Made by a program: the position numbers and the translations under genes. Source: Chrysomallon squamiferum (taxonomy: Eukaryota; Mollusca; Gastropoda; Neomphalida; Peltospiridae). Taken from it: a DNA stretch of 64,000 bases. The stretch is taken from NCBI GenBank assembly GCA_012295275.1, contig CM022668.1:10471162-10535161 (forward strand), written 5' to 3'. A model generated the notes under the pieces. The model saw only the letters and a list, made by a program, of their open reading frames with translations. It had not been told where the DNA came from and made no database searches. Positions 37,421 through 50,256 of the stretch are shown here, one piece after another. Position 1 is the stretch's first letter. The number at the start of each line of letters is the position of its first letter.

Positions 37421-40217
37421 AAAAAGGTAAGAATAATTTAGTTGCCGTTAACCATTGTAACTTCTACATTCGTAATTTCTACATTCATAAATGTTCTTGA
37501 TCCACAATTTTTAAAAATACGGAGCCATTTGTAATCCGTTCAGATGTTTACACTTCAAACAGGGAGGTATTAATACATACACCGAAATTTTATGTTTATA
37601 GCAATTGTCACAACAAAAATTCAAAAGTATATAATTAGTTACATGAAATTGTTTATATTCTAGTATGTTTAATATTTAGTAGTAACCTGTCTTCCGATTA
37701 CAACATTGTACTGTAGTTCGGACTTGGGAAAACTTGTAAAGGCACGTTCACACTGTTTCCTCATTTCTAACTATTCAAGGACTTTTTCTTTCAGAGAAAT
37801 TTAACGAATATATATATTATTATTATTTCTTTTCTGTTTTATATTTTCTATCTTTTATTTTTTATAATTTTCTTTTTATTTATTTTGTTTTTTTCAGTTT
37901 TTTTGTTTTTTTGTTTTCTTTTTTTTTGTTGTTATTTTTGATATTCTAAACTGGATTTGTTATAGTTAATTATAAGTAATATCTATATATTCCAGGTAAT
38001 TATGCTTCAGATATAACCGATGTCTCATTCTGCATGTATATATTCACTCAGAGGTTCTACCCCGACATGTTCACACTTTCGACAAATTAAAAATCAAATC
38101 AAATCAATAAAAAAAAATAGTATGCAAGTTTGTTTATGTCTCGAACGCCTAAATTTCAAACAGTATCTTAATTCACTCAATACGTTTGTAATTTGGACTT
38201 TCTATTTTTGATAGTTTTAGTTAAGTTGGACATTTTTAGTTAACAGTGTTCAGAGTCTGTTCTCTCAGCAAACGATGAAACAATTTTTATAGTGATGGTG
38301 TTGCTTGATATTCAGACGCGATATCTGAAATTTATTTTAAGGCTCATCATCTTTTGAGCTTTTGTTTAATCTTGTCGATAATGTGATATTGAACTGATCT
38401 TCAGTCAGACATTTAGAACTGTTCTTAAATAAGAAATAGACAATTTTTAACAGAAAATCTCCATTCACTAATAAGGAATTTTGTGTGTCAGACTGCATAT
38501 AATAATGTAATTACTGCTTTACTGTAACAAAACAACAGTACAACATTTTGTTTTATTTCCTTTTTAACCGTTAACGGCTGTATGTACCAGCAGAACTGAA
38601 TAATTGCGAAGCCATCACTGGAGCCCTTCTGTGGGTCTCCTTTATACCAGACATGAATATCATTGTACCAACCAAACTACACAGCAAAGGAATAATTTAC
38701 AACAACAACAACAAAATGTTAACCACTCACATTTTATGCAATTCCCTGTTAACATAATCAACAGCTTTCTTTCTACTCCGCCCCCGCATCTTTTCTCAGC
38801 ACACAAGCGGATCAAATCAATGTTTCAACAGAGAAAGTCAAAGAATTTCATTCTCTCAGTTTCGTTTTTAATTTTAATTTTCATTGTCATTGTTGGGCAA
38901 AAATGCCAAGTTTCTCCACTAACAAAACTAAAATGTTATAGCAAAAATAAATATTTATTTTTACCAAATTCAAAATTAAAAAAGAAACTTATTCATTTAA
39001 CATTATTATTTTTGAAACAGTTCCACAATATGTGTATTTTTTGGAATTTTACTCCTCTTATATAATCATCATTATAGTTATTATAATAATAATCATCGTT
39101 ACTTTTATTTTCATTATTACGATGATGGTTATTATTGTTATCATCATATTCATCAACGTCGTCATTACTGTTATGAAAACCTACATGACTATGCTATTAA
39201 GACTGGGTTATTTATAAAGGGAAATAATCTGTGAATAAAAAAGGAAGTGTAAGTTCGAGAAGGACTTAATAAACGATTCTGTTTTCTGGTCTAGAAAAAA
39301 AGTGAGTATAATTTAGTTACCGCTATCTTTGTAACTTCTACATTCGTAATTTCTACTTTCATAAATGATTTTCATCTAGAATTTTTAAATTACGGAGATA
39401 TTTGTATACCGTTCAGATGTTTACCCTTGAAACAGTGAAGTATTAATATATATACCGAAACTTTATGCTTATTTCTTTCTTTTTTTTTTTCTTTTTTCTT
39501 TTTGTTTTGTTGTTGTTTTGTTCTTTTTGTTTTTATGTTTTTCTTTTTCTAAACTGGATTTGTTATAGTTAATTATACGTAATATGTATGTATCAGAGGT
39601 AAGAGTGCATGAGATAAAAACCGATAACTGTCATTCCGAGTGTATCTCTTCACTCACAGGTTGTATCCCGACACGTTCACACTTCTGACAAATTAAAAAT
39701 AAAATAAAATTGAATAAAATTAATAATTTAAAATAAATAGTATACAAGTTTGTTTATGGTCTTAAACGCCTGAATTTCCAAAAAGTATCTTAATTGAATC
39801 AATAAGTTTGTAATTTGGACTTTCAAACTGATATTTTTTTTTTTTGTAATTTTATTATTGTTATATAATCGTTGTTATCGTTTTTTAAAACGTAACAATT
39901 TTTAAAATACGGAGATATTTGTATTCCGTTCAGATGTTAACCATTGAAACAGGGAAGTATTAATAGATACATCCAAACTTTATTTTTATAGAACTGTCAC
40001 AACAAAATGCCATTATCTATATAAAATGGTTATCTTTTTATGTTTAATATTTACTAGCAGTCTGTCTTCAGATTACAAATTTGTACAATAGTTCGAACTT
40101 GAAAAAGCTGATAAAGGCATGTTCTCACGGTGCGATAATTTCTAACGACTCAAGGTCTTTCTTATTTAAGCTATTTACCAGATTTTTATTTATTTTTATA
40201 TTTTTTATATAATATTT
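37420..40217. repeat. Family A repeat, diverged units up to the assembly gap
   Basis: Landmark CCCGACA.GTTCACAC at about 38060 and 39668 (period about 1.6 kb), with the (ACA)n, ATT/ATC and T-rich blocks. The copy breaks off in the gap. Confidence 0.7.
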
Positions 40218-40417
40218 NNNNNNNNNNNNNNNNNNNNNNNNNNNNNNNNNNNNNNNNNNNNNNNNNNNNNNNNNNNNNNNNNNNNNNNNNNNNNNNNNNN
40301 NNNNNNNNNNNNNNNNNNNNNNNNNNNNNNNNNNNNNNNNNNNNNNNNNNNNNNNNNNNNNNNNNNNNNNNNNNNNNNNNNNNNNNNNNNNNNNNNNNNN
40401 NNNNNNNNNNNNNNNNN
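40218..40417. other. Assembly gap (200 N)
   Basis: Exactly 200 N, so the real distance is unknown. Everything to the right may be further from the repeat array than shown. Confidence 0.99.
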
Positions 40418-40595
40418 CTAATCGATTTTGTTCCTAAATTACTGCAGCAAATTTCTTGTGATATAAATTATTTGGAGATTTCCAGGTGATATTTCCCTGA
40501 TATTGATTATTTTTAATGTCTCAGTCTGGGATTTTTTTTTTTTCCCTCTCTCAATATCTTTATCTCGTTAATAATTTAACTTTACAATTTTTTTC

Positions 40596-40605
40596 TCTCT
40601 CTCTT

Positions 40606-40694
<89 letters not shown>
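40596..40694. repeat. (CT)n microsatellite
   Basis: About 100 bases of nearly pure CT. Confidence 0.95.
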
Positions 40695-40698
<4 letters not shown>

Positions 40699-40805
40699 CT
40701 ATAAGAACATGTGAACTAATATACTTTAATATATTTTACATCTTTTCTTCCGTGGAATATCAGTGAGTCTGTACCAATGCTAAAGTTAAAACTGTTATTT
40801 TTCAG

Positions 40806-40951
<146 letters not shown>

Positions 40952-41103
40952 ACATATAATTCTGACTTACATTATTGTTTATAAAATTTTATCTTGTGTT
41001 TATGCTCGTTAAACTAGAACAGAGTTGCTTTAATACAAATCAGAATGTTGATTTCTCGAAATTTTTCAGATTAAGAACACAAGTACCAGTTTCTTGTTAA
41101 TTC

Positions 41104-41110
41104 CCCCCCC

Positions 41111-41198
<88 letters not shown>
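41104..41198. repeat. C/CA run followed by (GA)n microsatellite
   Basis: A run of nine C, then CACACA, then about 80 bases of GA. Confidence 0.95.
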
Positions 41199-41200
<2 letters not shown>

Positions 41201-41543
41201 CAAATAACAGTATGTTTACGGTTGCATACATACAATGAAAAGCGCTTAGCGATACTGATTCAGTCTCGTAACGAGTACCACACATTAAACACCTCTGATG
41301 GGATTAACTAACAACTAGGTGGCGTGTTATAGTGGGAACAGATTCATTATTTGTTAGTGTCAAATACAAATCTTCAGTGCAGCTACAACAAACAAGTATA
41401 AAGATGAAAACGTTAGGTTTGACAATCGGCGGTTATTCATTGTCGTTTCCAGTTGATGGCTTTTGACACTTTAAATATTTTTATTCCAGTTTAAGTGTCC
41501 TAGGGCATGTTTTTCAGATGCTAAAGGTTAACATACCGGTAAA

Positions 41544-42225
41544 CTTGGAACAATATTCTGTTGTTATTTTAAACAATAATGTGTGAAACATCAATGAAAC
41601 ACGTTGTCAACACTTAGAACAATATTCTGTTGTTATTTTAAACAATAATGTGTGAAACATCAAAGAAACGTTGTCAACGCTTGGAACAATATTCTGTTGT
41701 TATTTTAAACAATAATGTGTGAAACATCAAAGAAACGTTGTCAGCGCTTAGAACAATATTCTGTTGTTATTTTAAACAATAATGTGTGAAACATCAATGA
41801 AACGTTGTCAACGCTTGGAACAATATTCTGTTGTTATTTTAAAACAATAATGTGTGAAACATCAATGAAACACGTTGTCAACGCTTGGAACAATATTCTG
41901 TTGTTATTTTAAACAATAATGTGTGAAACATCAATGAAACGTTGTCAACGCTTGGAACAATATTCTGTTGTTATTTTAAACAATAATGTGTGAAACATCA
42001 ATGAAACACGTTGTCAACGCTTGGAACAATATTCTGTTGTTATTTTAAACAATAATGTGTGAAACATCAATGAAACGTTGTCAACGCTTGGAACAATATT
42101 CTGTTGTTATTTTAAATAATAATGTGTGAAACATCAATGAAACACGTTGTCAACGCTTGGAACAATATTCTGTTGTTATTTTAAACAATAATGTGTGAAA
42201 CATCAATGAAACACGTTGTCAACGC
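41544..42225. repeat. 67/69-bp minisatellite, ten copies
   Basis: The unit CTTGGAACAATATTCTGTTG.. recurs at 41544, 41613, 41680, 41747, 41814, 41884, 41951, 42020, 42087 and 42156. Spacing is 67 or 69-70 depending on whether GAAACGTTG or GAAACACGTTG is present. The copies are over 95% identical by eye. Confidence 0.95.
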
Positions 42226-42296
42226 TCTCGGAATCGTTCGGTTAAGAACAGGGACACAAAATTGATAATTAATTTTACTCACTAAATTAAATAACT

Positions 42297-42400
42297 TGTT
42301 TATTTATTTATTTATTTATTTATTTGTTTATTTATTTATTTATTTGTTTGTGTATTTATTTGTTTATTTATTTGTTTATTATCAATTATTGTTATGTATG
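42297..42400. repeat. (TTTA)n microsatellite with TTTG variants
   Basis: Repeated TTTA/TTTG tetranucleotides. Confidence 0.9.
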
Positions 42401-42581
42401 TTTATATTTTAATTTTATTTTTGAATTATTTTAGTTTATTCATTCATTCCCTGAAAATTTCCAATAGAAATTTTATTTTTCAAGATGTGTCATTCCCTAA
42501 TTTAATTAAATTAGATTTATTATTACTATGTTAGTACTGTTTCTTTCTTCATCTATCATCATTATTACTATTCTTACTATC

Positions 42582-42582
42582 A

Positions 42583-42649
<67 letters not shown>

Positions 42650-42650
42650 G
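42582..42650. repeat. (ATT)n microsatellite
   Basis: Long pure ATT run. From 42650 to 43330 there is no supported gene: a GC-richer patch at 42830-42980 and T-rich sequence. Confidence 0.9.
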
Positions 42651-43337
42651 AGCACGTACTACCAAACAGTAAAAAACAACCACATATATATATAAAAGCA
42701 ATGAAAAAAAGAAGGCATTAATGAAAGAAAAGAAAAAAGAAAAAAAGCTGATCAATGTAATCAATACACTGGAAATTTAAATGTCCATTATCAAATAACT
42801 TCGTGACGGATATTTTTATATCACTGAAACAACAAGATCGACTTCGACTCCATAACGAAAACTGGTTTATACCGTCAGCCTTTGATCCTATTATGGGATC
42901 CTGCCCTACTTCCGCTTTCCACCTGGCTCGTGCGGTCTCGCGCCTTTCTCCGCCAAAGTGATTTACACGACACTTTTAAAGAATTAAGTAAATCTTGTTG
43001 GAAGTGCTATTTTCTACACAACGAAGTATTTTTATCTGTTTAACATTTTCTTTCTTTGTTACTTTTACCTCTGCTTTATTGGTTTTGCTCTTATTGTTCT
43101 TCTTCTTTTTATTATTATTAATTATTATTATTATTATTATTCCGACGCTTTTAACTAGAATTAGTCTTTTATGCACTGAGTCGTTGAGACTGGTGTATCT
43201 CAGTGTGTCCCGTTTTGTTGTTCACTGGTACAAGTAGACAGGTTAGTTTTTGTTATGTGAAAGATATTAGTGTTATATCTGTCTGTCTGACTATCTATCT
43301 GTTTATGTGTCTGTATCAGCTATCTCTCTAGATGTGT

Positions 43338-43339
43338 GC

Positions 43340-43380
<41 letters not shown>

Positions 43381-43389
43381 CATACATAC

Positions 43390-43484
<95 letters not shown>

Positions 43485-43510
43485 GAGAGAGAGGGAGAGA
43501 GAGAGAGAAA
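43338..43510. repeat. (AT)n, (ACAT)n and (AG)n compound microsatellite
   Basis: AT run to about 43376, four CATA steps, then AG to about 43508 with small interruptions. Confidence 0.95.
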
Positions 43511-43542
43511 CTGACTGACAGAGATAAGTTAATTATAAGAGT

Positions 43543-43640
43543 GATAAGTTAATTATAAGAATCACACCAAACGCATATAGATTTTAAAATGCCTTGATTA
43601 CGTCATCAAATAGATTACGACGTCATTTCTGTCCTTAATC
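43543..43640. repeat. ~110-bp dispersed repeat, copy a
   Basis: Begins GATAAGTTAATTATAAGAAT and contains TTTTAAAATGCCTTGATTAC. Shares this with copies b and c. Confidence 0.75.
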
Positions 43641-43654
43641 TAATAAACTGTTGT

Positions 43655-43767
43655 GTGGTAAGTTAATTATAACAATCACACCAGACCCATATAGGTTTTA
43701 AAATGCGTTGATTACGTCATTATATAGAATACATCATTTCTAGCCTTCTTTTAATACCTTTTTGTAG
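43655..43767. repeat. ~110-bp dispersed repeat, copy b
   Basis: GTAAGTTAATTATAACAATC start, GCGTTGATTACGTCATTATA core and the CTAGCCTTCTTTTAATACCT end shared with copy c. Confidence 0.8.
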
Positions 43768-43847
43768 ACAGACAGATATAGATGTAGATATATACATATA
43801 TATAAATATATAGATATAGATAATTATATGTACATACGGACAGATAC

Positions 43848-43876
43848 ATACATACATACATACATACATACATACA

Positions 43877-43905
<29 letters not shown>
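43848..43905. repeat. (ATAC)n microsatellite
   Basis: About 14 ATAC units ending in TATATATA. Confidence 0.95.
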
Positions 43906-43912
<7 letters not shown>

Positions 43913-44131
43913 TAGTTACTCTTGTAATTAGCAGACTATTGTTGAAATATATACAGATCCGGGTAATGCAATGCCAACTGGTTTACAAATACCGTTGTTT
44001 ATTTTAATTTTATTTATTTTATTGTTATCACTTTTTTCTGTTTTATTTCTTTTCTTCTGATAAAATATCGTTCACGTCCTGTAGAACCATAATAGCCACG
44101 TGAAACTGCAGTGGGTTTTTATTAGTGCCTG

Positions 44132-44246
44132 TGTGATAAGTTAATTATCACAATCACACCAGAGGAATCTAGATTTTAAAATGCCTTGATTACGTCATTA
44201 TATAGAATACATCATTTCTAGCCTTCTTTTAATACCTTTTTATAGT
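44132..44246. repeat. ~110-bp dispersed repeat, copy c
   Basis: GATAAGTTAATTATCACAAT start and the same core and end as copy b; about 90% identical to it. Confidence 0.8.
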
Positions 44247-44625
44247 GGTACATTTTTTATTCACCAGTTCTTATAAAATATTGCTGTTAAACTTCACAAT
44301 GCAATATTTCAGTATTGCTTAATGACAATTTTTCCTTGATGACAATTTTTCCAACCTTGTGTTTCAGTATTATATAAAACAATCTATTAACTATTTCAGG
44401 ACAAATGTTTGTTGGATTCTTCTTTTTTTTTTTTTTTTTTTTTTCAGTTTTATCATTATTATTTTTATTGGTTTTTCTTTCTTTATCTTTATAAAGATAG
44501 AAAGACAGATAGAGAGACAGACAGACATAAGACTGATGTAAGTATCGATAGAGATATATACTTTTTAAAAACAAATCTAACACGTGATATATAATTATGT
44601 ATAACTGAATCTTACTCATTTAAAC

Positions 44626-44806
44626 CAGTGATTCTCAACTTTGTCGGTGCGGTCCACTTCAGAAAAAGATGTCATCATACAGTTTGGGTGGGGCTGTTAT
44701 ATTTATAACTACATGTACTTTAATTTCACAAAATAACATTTTTCATCGAATATCAGTGACCAGTATACATTTTAGTCTATGAGACATTGCCCTTTAAAGA
44801 AACATA

Positions 44807-44810
<4 letters not shown>
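44626..44810. mobile_element. Possible hAT-like element end
   Basis: CAGTGATTCTCAACTTTGTC followed by GGTGCGGTCCACTT resembles terminal sequences of hAT/Charlie-type DNA transposons (CAGTGGTTCTCAACCTTT type). The complementary end and target duplication were not found, so this is a fragment at best. Confidence 0.3.
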
Positions 44811-44845
<35 letters not shown>

Positions 44846-44900
44846 TATAATAATAATAATTATTATAATAATAATCATAATCATAATAATAATAACTGCA
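44810..44900. repeat. (AAT)n microsatellite
   Basis: AAT runs with ATT and CAT interruptions. 44900-45850 shows no supported gene. Confidence 0.85.
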
Positions 44901-45853
44901 ATCTGAGGATAGATCCTACACATTATAGCACTTCAGGTCCGCGCTTCAACCATTTTGCTGCGACTCTTTAAATTAAAGCAAAAAATTAAATAAAATAAAA
45001 TAATAATAATTATTATGGAGCAAGAATAATCAGTAATAATAACCATGGAAACGGCACGATGTTTTGAAAATAACTTTGAGACAATTAAAATGCTTTCTAA
45101 GAGTAGATCATTATTAATGTCCAATGTCACAAGGGAATGCGTTTAAAACGAAAACAGCGCAGACGAGATCGACAGTAATCAGATACCTACACGAACCGCA
45201 ATGAACCCGTTTTATAGCACCTTGAAGTTTTGCATTACCGTCATTAAAAAAAAAAAAAAAAGAGGAATATTTAAACTACTAGTGCATTATAATGGAAGAC
45301 TGAGATGAATAAATATATGTCTGTGGTCTGTGTGTCTGTCTCCAAGTCTGGGTCTATCAGTCCGCTCGCCGTAGTTGTAAGATATTTATGTAACATCGAA
45401 AATAAAATAAAAATTAAACAATATTGTAAAATGAAGTTTGAAGTCATAAAAGTGGATTTTCAAATAAGTATATATAAACATTCATATACTGCAAAGAGAC
45501 ACACAAACTATATCTTGTTTGGTCAAATTCTCTAACAAAATGACCACTGCTGTTACATTTATTAAAATAACGGGAAGATTAATTTCGCTAATGCTAGATA
45601 CAGGTTAGATATATGTTGTTTTTACTATGAGTGGATATACTGAGATTTTAAATTAAAACAGGGACAGACAGGTGCATGTAAATATACCTTCATCTACATA
45701 TATATATTAATGCGTTTTTTATTTTTTTATTATTATTTTTTTTTTTTTTTATTTTCCTTTTTTTATGTTTTATATATATTTAAAATTTATTTATTATTTT
45801 TTTGTCTCACTAACTAAATAAGTTTGCCGTGACTTTCTGCAGCTTTCACAGAA

Positions 45854-45856
<3 letters not shown>

Positions 45857-45926
<70 letters not shown>
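45857..45926. repeat. (TC)n microsatellite
   Basis: Pure TC run. Confidence 0.95.
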
Positions 45927-45930
<4 letters not shown>

Positions 45931-45939
45931 TCTTGATTT

Positions 45940-46260
45940 ATGTTGATGTTATTTACGAGACTTACACTCGACGTTGTTCCGATTTGACGTCCCGTTTCCA
46001 TTCACGTTGAAAATATCGGCTGCCATTACGTGGTGTCGGGTAACAAGAATCATAAATAACCCGAGTTTTTCAAAACAATCGCTCTGACGGGTCGGCAGCA
46101 CAACACTGCAAAGTGACGTCAGACTCGCAGTTACTTTGACCCAGAGGTCATTAGCGCGTGCTGCTTTGTCTCTTTGTTTAGTTAGTCTCGGTTTTCTCAT
46201 GTTTTACATGCTAATTGCGGTGAAAATTACTATTATCCACTTTTGCTGCAGCGATCGAAG
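45940..46260. promoter_or_regulatory. CpG-rich island with CRE and nuclear-receptor-like palindromes
   Basis: About twenty CpG in 260 bases, against an AT-rich, CpG-poor background. It holds a perfect CRE palindrome TGACGTCA (46114-46121), another TGACGT core near 45983, and an everted pair TGACCCAGAGGTCA (46138-46151). An 83-codon minus-strand frame (46200-45949) also crosses it; I do not recognise the product. This could be a promoter or a first exon. Confidence 0.35.
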
Positions 46261-46445
46261 TATTTTTTAACATGACCGAAAACCAGTCAATTTACTGTCA
46301 GTAAAGACGAGATAGGATTCCATGAATAAATAAATAAATAAACACAAATTATATATTTATATATAATAATACTTTATTTTTTATTTATTTATTTTTGTTT
46401 TTATTATATGAAAATATAATTGTTATTCTTTATTCTTTTGTTTCC

Positions 46446-46446
<1 letters not shown>

Positions 46447-46516
<70 letters not shown>
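46447..46516. repeat. (TC)n microsatellite
   Basis: TC run with one interruption near 46501. 46520-46890 contains T-rich sequence and no supported gene. Confidence 0.95.
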
Positions 46517-46890
46517 TATATTTATAAGTTGTATTCAAATGATCTAATTACTATGTAACATTGTTTATTTATTCATTCATTCATTCATTTATTTATTTTT
46601 GTACTGTCTTTCTTTGTTTCTGTTTCTTTAACTCTTTTTACTTTTTTATTTTGTCTTTCTTTCCTTATTTATTTTCCTTTTTTTATAAAACACACGTTCT
46701 TCAACGGGTAGTTATAAATACACTTACTAAAGTACTAGCTGTGTATTCTGTACATGCATTCGAGTGTTTCTTTCAAATGTGTCAAGCTGTAATCAGAAGT
46801 GTAAAATTAATACTGTCAAACAAGTTAACCAGGAAGATGTTTTTATCTTTATGCAGGAGCGTATCCTGGATTCTAAAGTGGGTAGCAAAT

Positions 46891-46907
46891 GTCTCTCTCT
46901 CTCTCTT

Positions 46908-47003
<96 letters not shown>

Positions 47004-47007
47004 TCTT

Positions 47008-47098
<91 letters not shown>
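46891..47098. repeat. (TC)n microsatellite, ~208 bp
   Basis: TC run with TTTCTGTC interruptions at about 46906 and 47006, suggesting a duplicated ~100-bp block. Confidence 0.95.
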
Positions 47099-47100
<2 letters not shown>

Positions 47101-47600
47101 GCATATGTCACGACGGACAGACATATGTCAATCAAATGAGAAACATACAAACACATATGAACAGTTTGTACGTATACACAAATACGCATACTTACAGATT
47201 TCTAGTATATACACGAATGTAACATATTTTCACCAGGTTTATTTCATAAGTAGCCTTTGCCCTTGACTAACATTATAAGAACTAAATAAAACAAAAATAT
47301 AAAAAAGAGGTCATTGGGTTTAACTAATGTAATCTAAAGTATTGCCTTTTGTTGTGAATACCTCTGTAACGAATGATAAATATGCATTTATTTAAGCTTT
47401 AAAAAACGAATTGGCTCTGAAAGTTTATATTCAACAAAAAAACTAAACAAAACAAAATTTTAAGATAATACTTTTTTATTTTACTTTATTTTGATCTTTA
47501 AGTACAAATCAGGTAAATTTCATTTTTATTTTTTCATAGATAATATGAACTTTTAAACTATATCACATAATCCAAACAATATGCAAATATGCATACTTGC

Positions 47601-47707
<107 letters not shown>

Positions 47708-48259
47708 TATGAACACAATTAGTATCTTAATACCCAACATATTTTCTGTTTTGTGGGGTCTTTACTTATTTATTTATTTTTTGATTTATTTTCAAAACAG
47801 TGGTCTTTAAAAAACATTGATGGAAAACATTGTAAGACTTCATCAAGAATCTATTGGACATTGCCATGTAAGTATATCCACTGTTCCATAACTGATACGT
47901 ATAACTCTATCACGTAACGACTCATACACTAAGATATTTTCGGAGTAAACTGGATTTTTCTCAACCATTGATCCGTGACAGGCGTATATATTTCTATTGT
48001 ATTTTTCATTTCTTGTTGTCTATTTATCCATTTGGCTATTACTGATCATACCCAGTATTTAAAAATCGTGTACAAGAAACTTGTTCTGCCCTGTCTGTAA
48101 AAGTTTATATACACAAAACTATCCTCGACTCTATCGTATCATTATAATTAGGTATCTTACGTTAAGTGTCAGACACTAACAACACACACACACACAGACA
48201 CACACACACATAGACACACAACCACAAATTCATTTATAATATTCAGAGATAATGACATT

Positions 48260-48612
48260 CGAACAAAATGAATATACATATATTTAAATGTATCCTTGTT
48301 TCAACGTATTAGATTGTAAAATATATTTAAAACTATCCTTGTTTCGATATATTAGATTGTAAAATATATGTCCTTGTTTCAATGTTCTAAACCAACATAT
48401 ATATGTTTGGATACATCCTTGTTTCACTCTTAAACTGCAAAATATGTTTGAAAATATCCTTGTTTAATCTCAAACTCTAAAATATATGTCTGAAAACATC
48501 CTTATTTCATTCTTAAACTGTAAAATGTATGCTAGAAAATATCCTTTTTTCAACACCTTAGTCTAAGAAATATATGTTTGAAGATAGCATTCTTCCACTA
48601 TCTTAAACTGAG
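48260..48612. repeat. Degenerate ~55-bp tandem repeat
   Basis: AAAATATATGTTTGAAAATATCCTTGTTTCA variants (split here: AAAATATATGTTTGAAA plus ATCCTTGTTTCA) recur about seven times within the intron next to the EGF exon. The 57.5-kb copy of the intron lacks them. Confidence 0.7.
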
Positions 48613-48635
48613 ATGGATCTAACAGTTTTACTTAC

Positions 48636-48779
48636 TAATCGTACAAGCGTCTCCTTGCCAACCAGTCTGACATTGACCGCTACACGACCCTGTCACGTGA
48701 TCACATGGAGCATGCTCATCTTTACACTTCCTGTCTTTACAGGAAAATCTACAGTTTGATTCATAGGTGCCTGAACATT
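48636..48779 (-). CDS. EGF-like exon (orphan module, paralogue of 57363-57506)
   Basis: A 144-bp phase-1 exon with acceptor AAAATAG and donor GTAAGT on the minus strand. It encodes one module with cysteines spaced as in the plus-strand modules, including CDHVTGSC and the GWQGDAC end. It lies downstream of the stop of the minus-strand receptor tail (49465), so it belongs to a different, truncated copy. The reading frame is intact. Confidence 0.8.
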
Positions 48780-48789
48780 CTATTTTATG

Positions 48790-49160
48790 TTTAAAAAATC
48801 AATTAATTAATAAAAGTAATTCAAGAAAAATAAAAAAATAAAGAGAGAGAGAGAGAGAGACGGTGAGGCAATAAAAAAAAATCATTTTATCTTTAGGTGG
48901 GTGTTTATAAATCGACTGTTAAATATTTACAAGAACAGACTGAACATTGTTACAAGAACAGCTCAGTTGAATCAAATGTTATAACAACATAGTATTTAAA
49001 AACACCAGTAACATGAGAATAACGTAACATTTAAATAAACAAATAACACATGTAAATCTATAAATAAAACTAAAATAAGGGAAAGGAATTAAATACCCCC
49101 AAAACTCGATATTAACGTAACATTTAAACACAAAATTAACACGAGAATAATATAATATTA
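48790..49160. other. AT-rich spacer, nothing recognised
   Basis: Short (GA)n at 48843 and A-rich sequence; several 'TAACATTTAAA' words recur. No coding or RNA feature is seen. Confidence 0.6.
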
Positions 49161-49199
49161 AATACAGATTACATCTTTTTTGTACAAAGGTAAAAGAAA

Positions 49200-49464
49200 G
49201 AATACTTAATCTGATTACACATATGAATGTAAACTACGCACACATTTTGACACGAAAACTGGACTTCACAGTCAAACACACTAAAATGCATATAAATTCG
49301 CATTAACACTGAAAATTGTATTGCTGTTATCTTTTCATACGTAGTACGTGAATTCCCGTTCCAGTTGAGGTTTTCGTACTCGTTCATTTCAATATTTTGA
49401 CTACTATTAACGTAGTCATTTCTAGCAGTGTTTCTCTCCGACTGATCACGTGACAATGTGTGAA
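49200..49464 (-). pseudogene. Out-of-frame continuation of receptor tail with YxN motifs
   Basis: A frame shifted relative to the preceding tail exon stays open through its stop and reads RNDYVNSS, NEYENLNW and TTYEKI. These tyrosine motifs are typical of cytoplasmic tails in this receptor family. It suggests that a small indel near 49465-49480 cut a longer tail short. Alternatively it is 3' untranslated sequence. Confidence 0.45.
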
Positions 49465-49630
49465 TTAAGATAACTTGGGATCGTAAGCGTAACCGGTGTA
49501 ACCACCAGGTTCAGTCAGAGTTTCCTCGTTTCTTTCTTCAGAGTCATCATGTTGTTCTTCTTGGTGTTCTGAGTTTTGATGAGTTCTGTCATGGTTTTCA
49601 TTACACTTTATCGTCACGTCATTCATACAC
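49465..49630 (-). CDS. Cytoplasmic tail exon with stop
   Basis: The acceptor GTTTACCAG is on the minus strand. The two bases TG carried from the transmembrane exon plus G restore Trp, followed by CMNDVTIKC. The stretch is acidic (EEQHDDSEERNEE) and ends at TAA 49465-49467. Confidence 0.65.
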
Positions 49631-49773
49631 CTGGTAAACAAACAAAAACAGCAAATGAAACCCACATACATCTATTCGTTGAATCTTTTGTTTTCCTTCT
49701 ATTTTATACCCCTTAATTTTGGGTGTTTATATTTGCATGCTTCTGTGCATGTCTCTCTGTGTGTATAGATAGG

Positions 49774-49830
<57 letters not shown>

Positions 49831-50210
49831 GGATGGATGGATGGATGGATGGATGGATGGATGGATGGATAAATAGATAGAGATATCCAGAGAGAGAGAG
49901 ATAAATAGATAGATAGGTGGTTAGATAGATTATGTATGTGTGTGTGTTTGTTAGTTTGTGTGTGTATGAGTTCACTGAATATTTGTTCCAGTTTTTGTCT
50001 CTTATTTCTGTGTACGTTATATCAAAGTATTTAAGTGTTTATATGTTGTGTTTCTATGTATGTTTATTACATTGGTATACGAATGAGTGCGGATGTATGT
50101 TAATTTTAGTAATGTGTGTCTGTATTCACACACACAGAGATACACATATATGCATGTATGAATGTGTATGTATGTATGTTCGAATGTATGAATGTATGTG
50201 CGTATTTCAT

Positions 50211-50256
<46 letters not shown>

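Noticed and set aside
11644-39065. Frames reading HSHFMKFPVNIINSFLS.. in several family A units
   Set aside because: The frame shifts between units at the (ACA)n run and at T-tracts, and different units are open in different frames. That is not coding conservation.
42780-42990. GC-richer patch considered as a tRNA-derived SINE
   Set aside because: No clear A and B boxes or tail; only a weak resemblance to a B box on the minus strand.
46561-47266. Long Ser-Leu and Arg-Glu frames over TC/GA runs (also at 40.5, 43.3, 47.6, 53.5, 57.9, 60.6 and 62.5 kb)
   Set aside because: Dinucleotide repeats are stop-free in several frames; no gene is implied.
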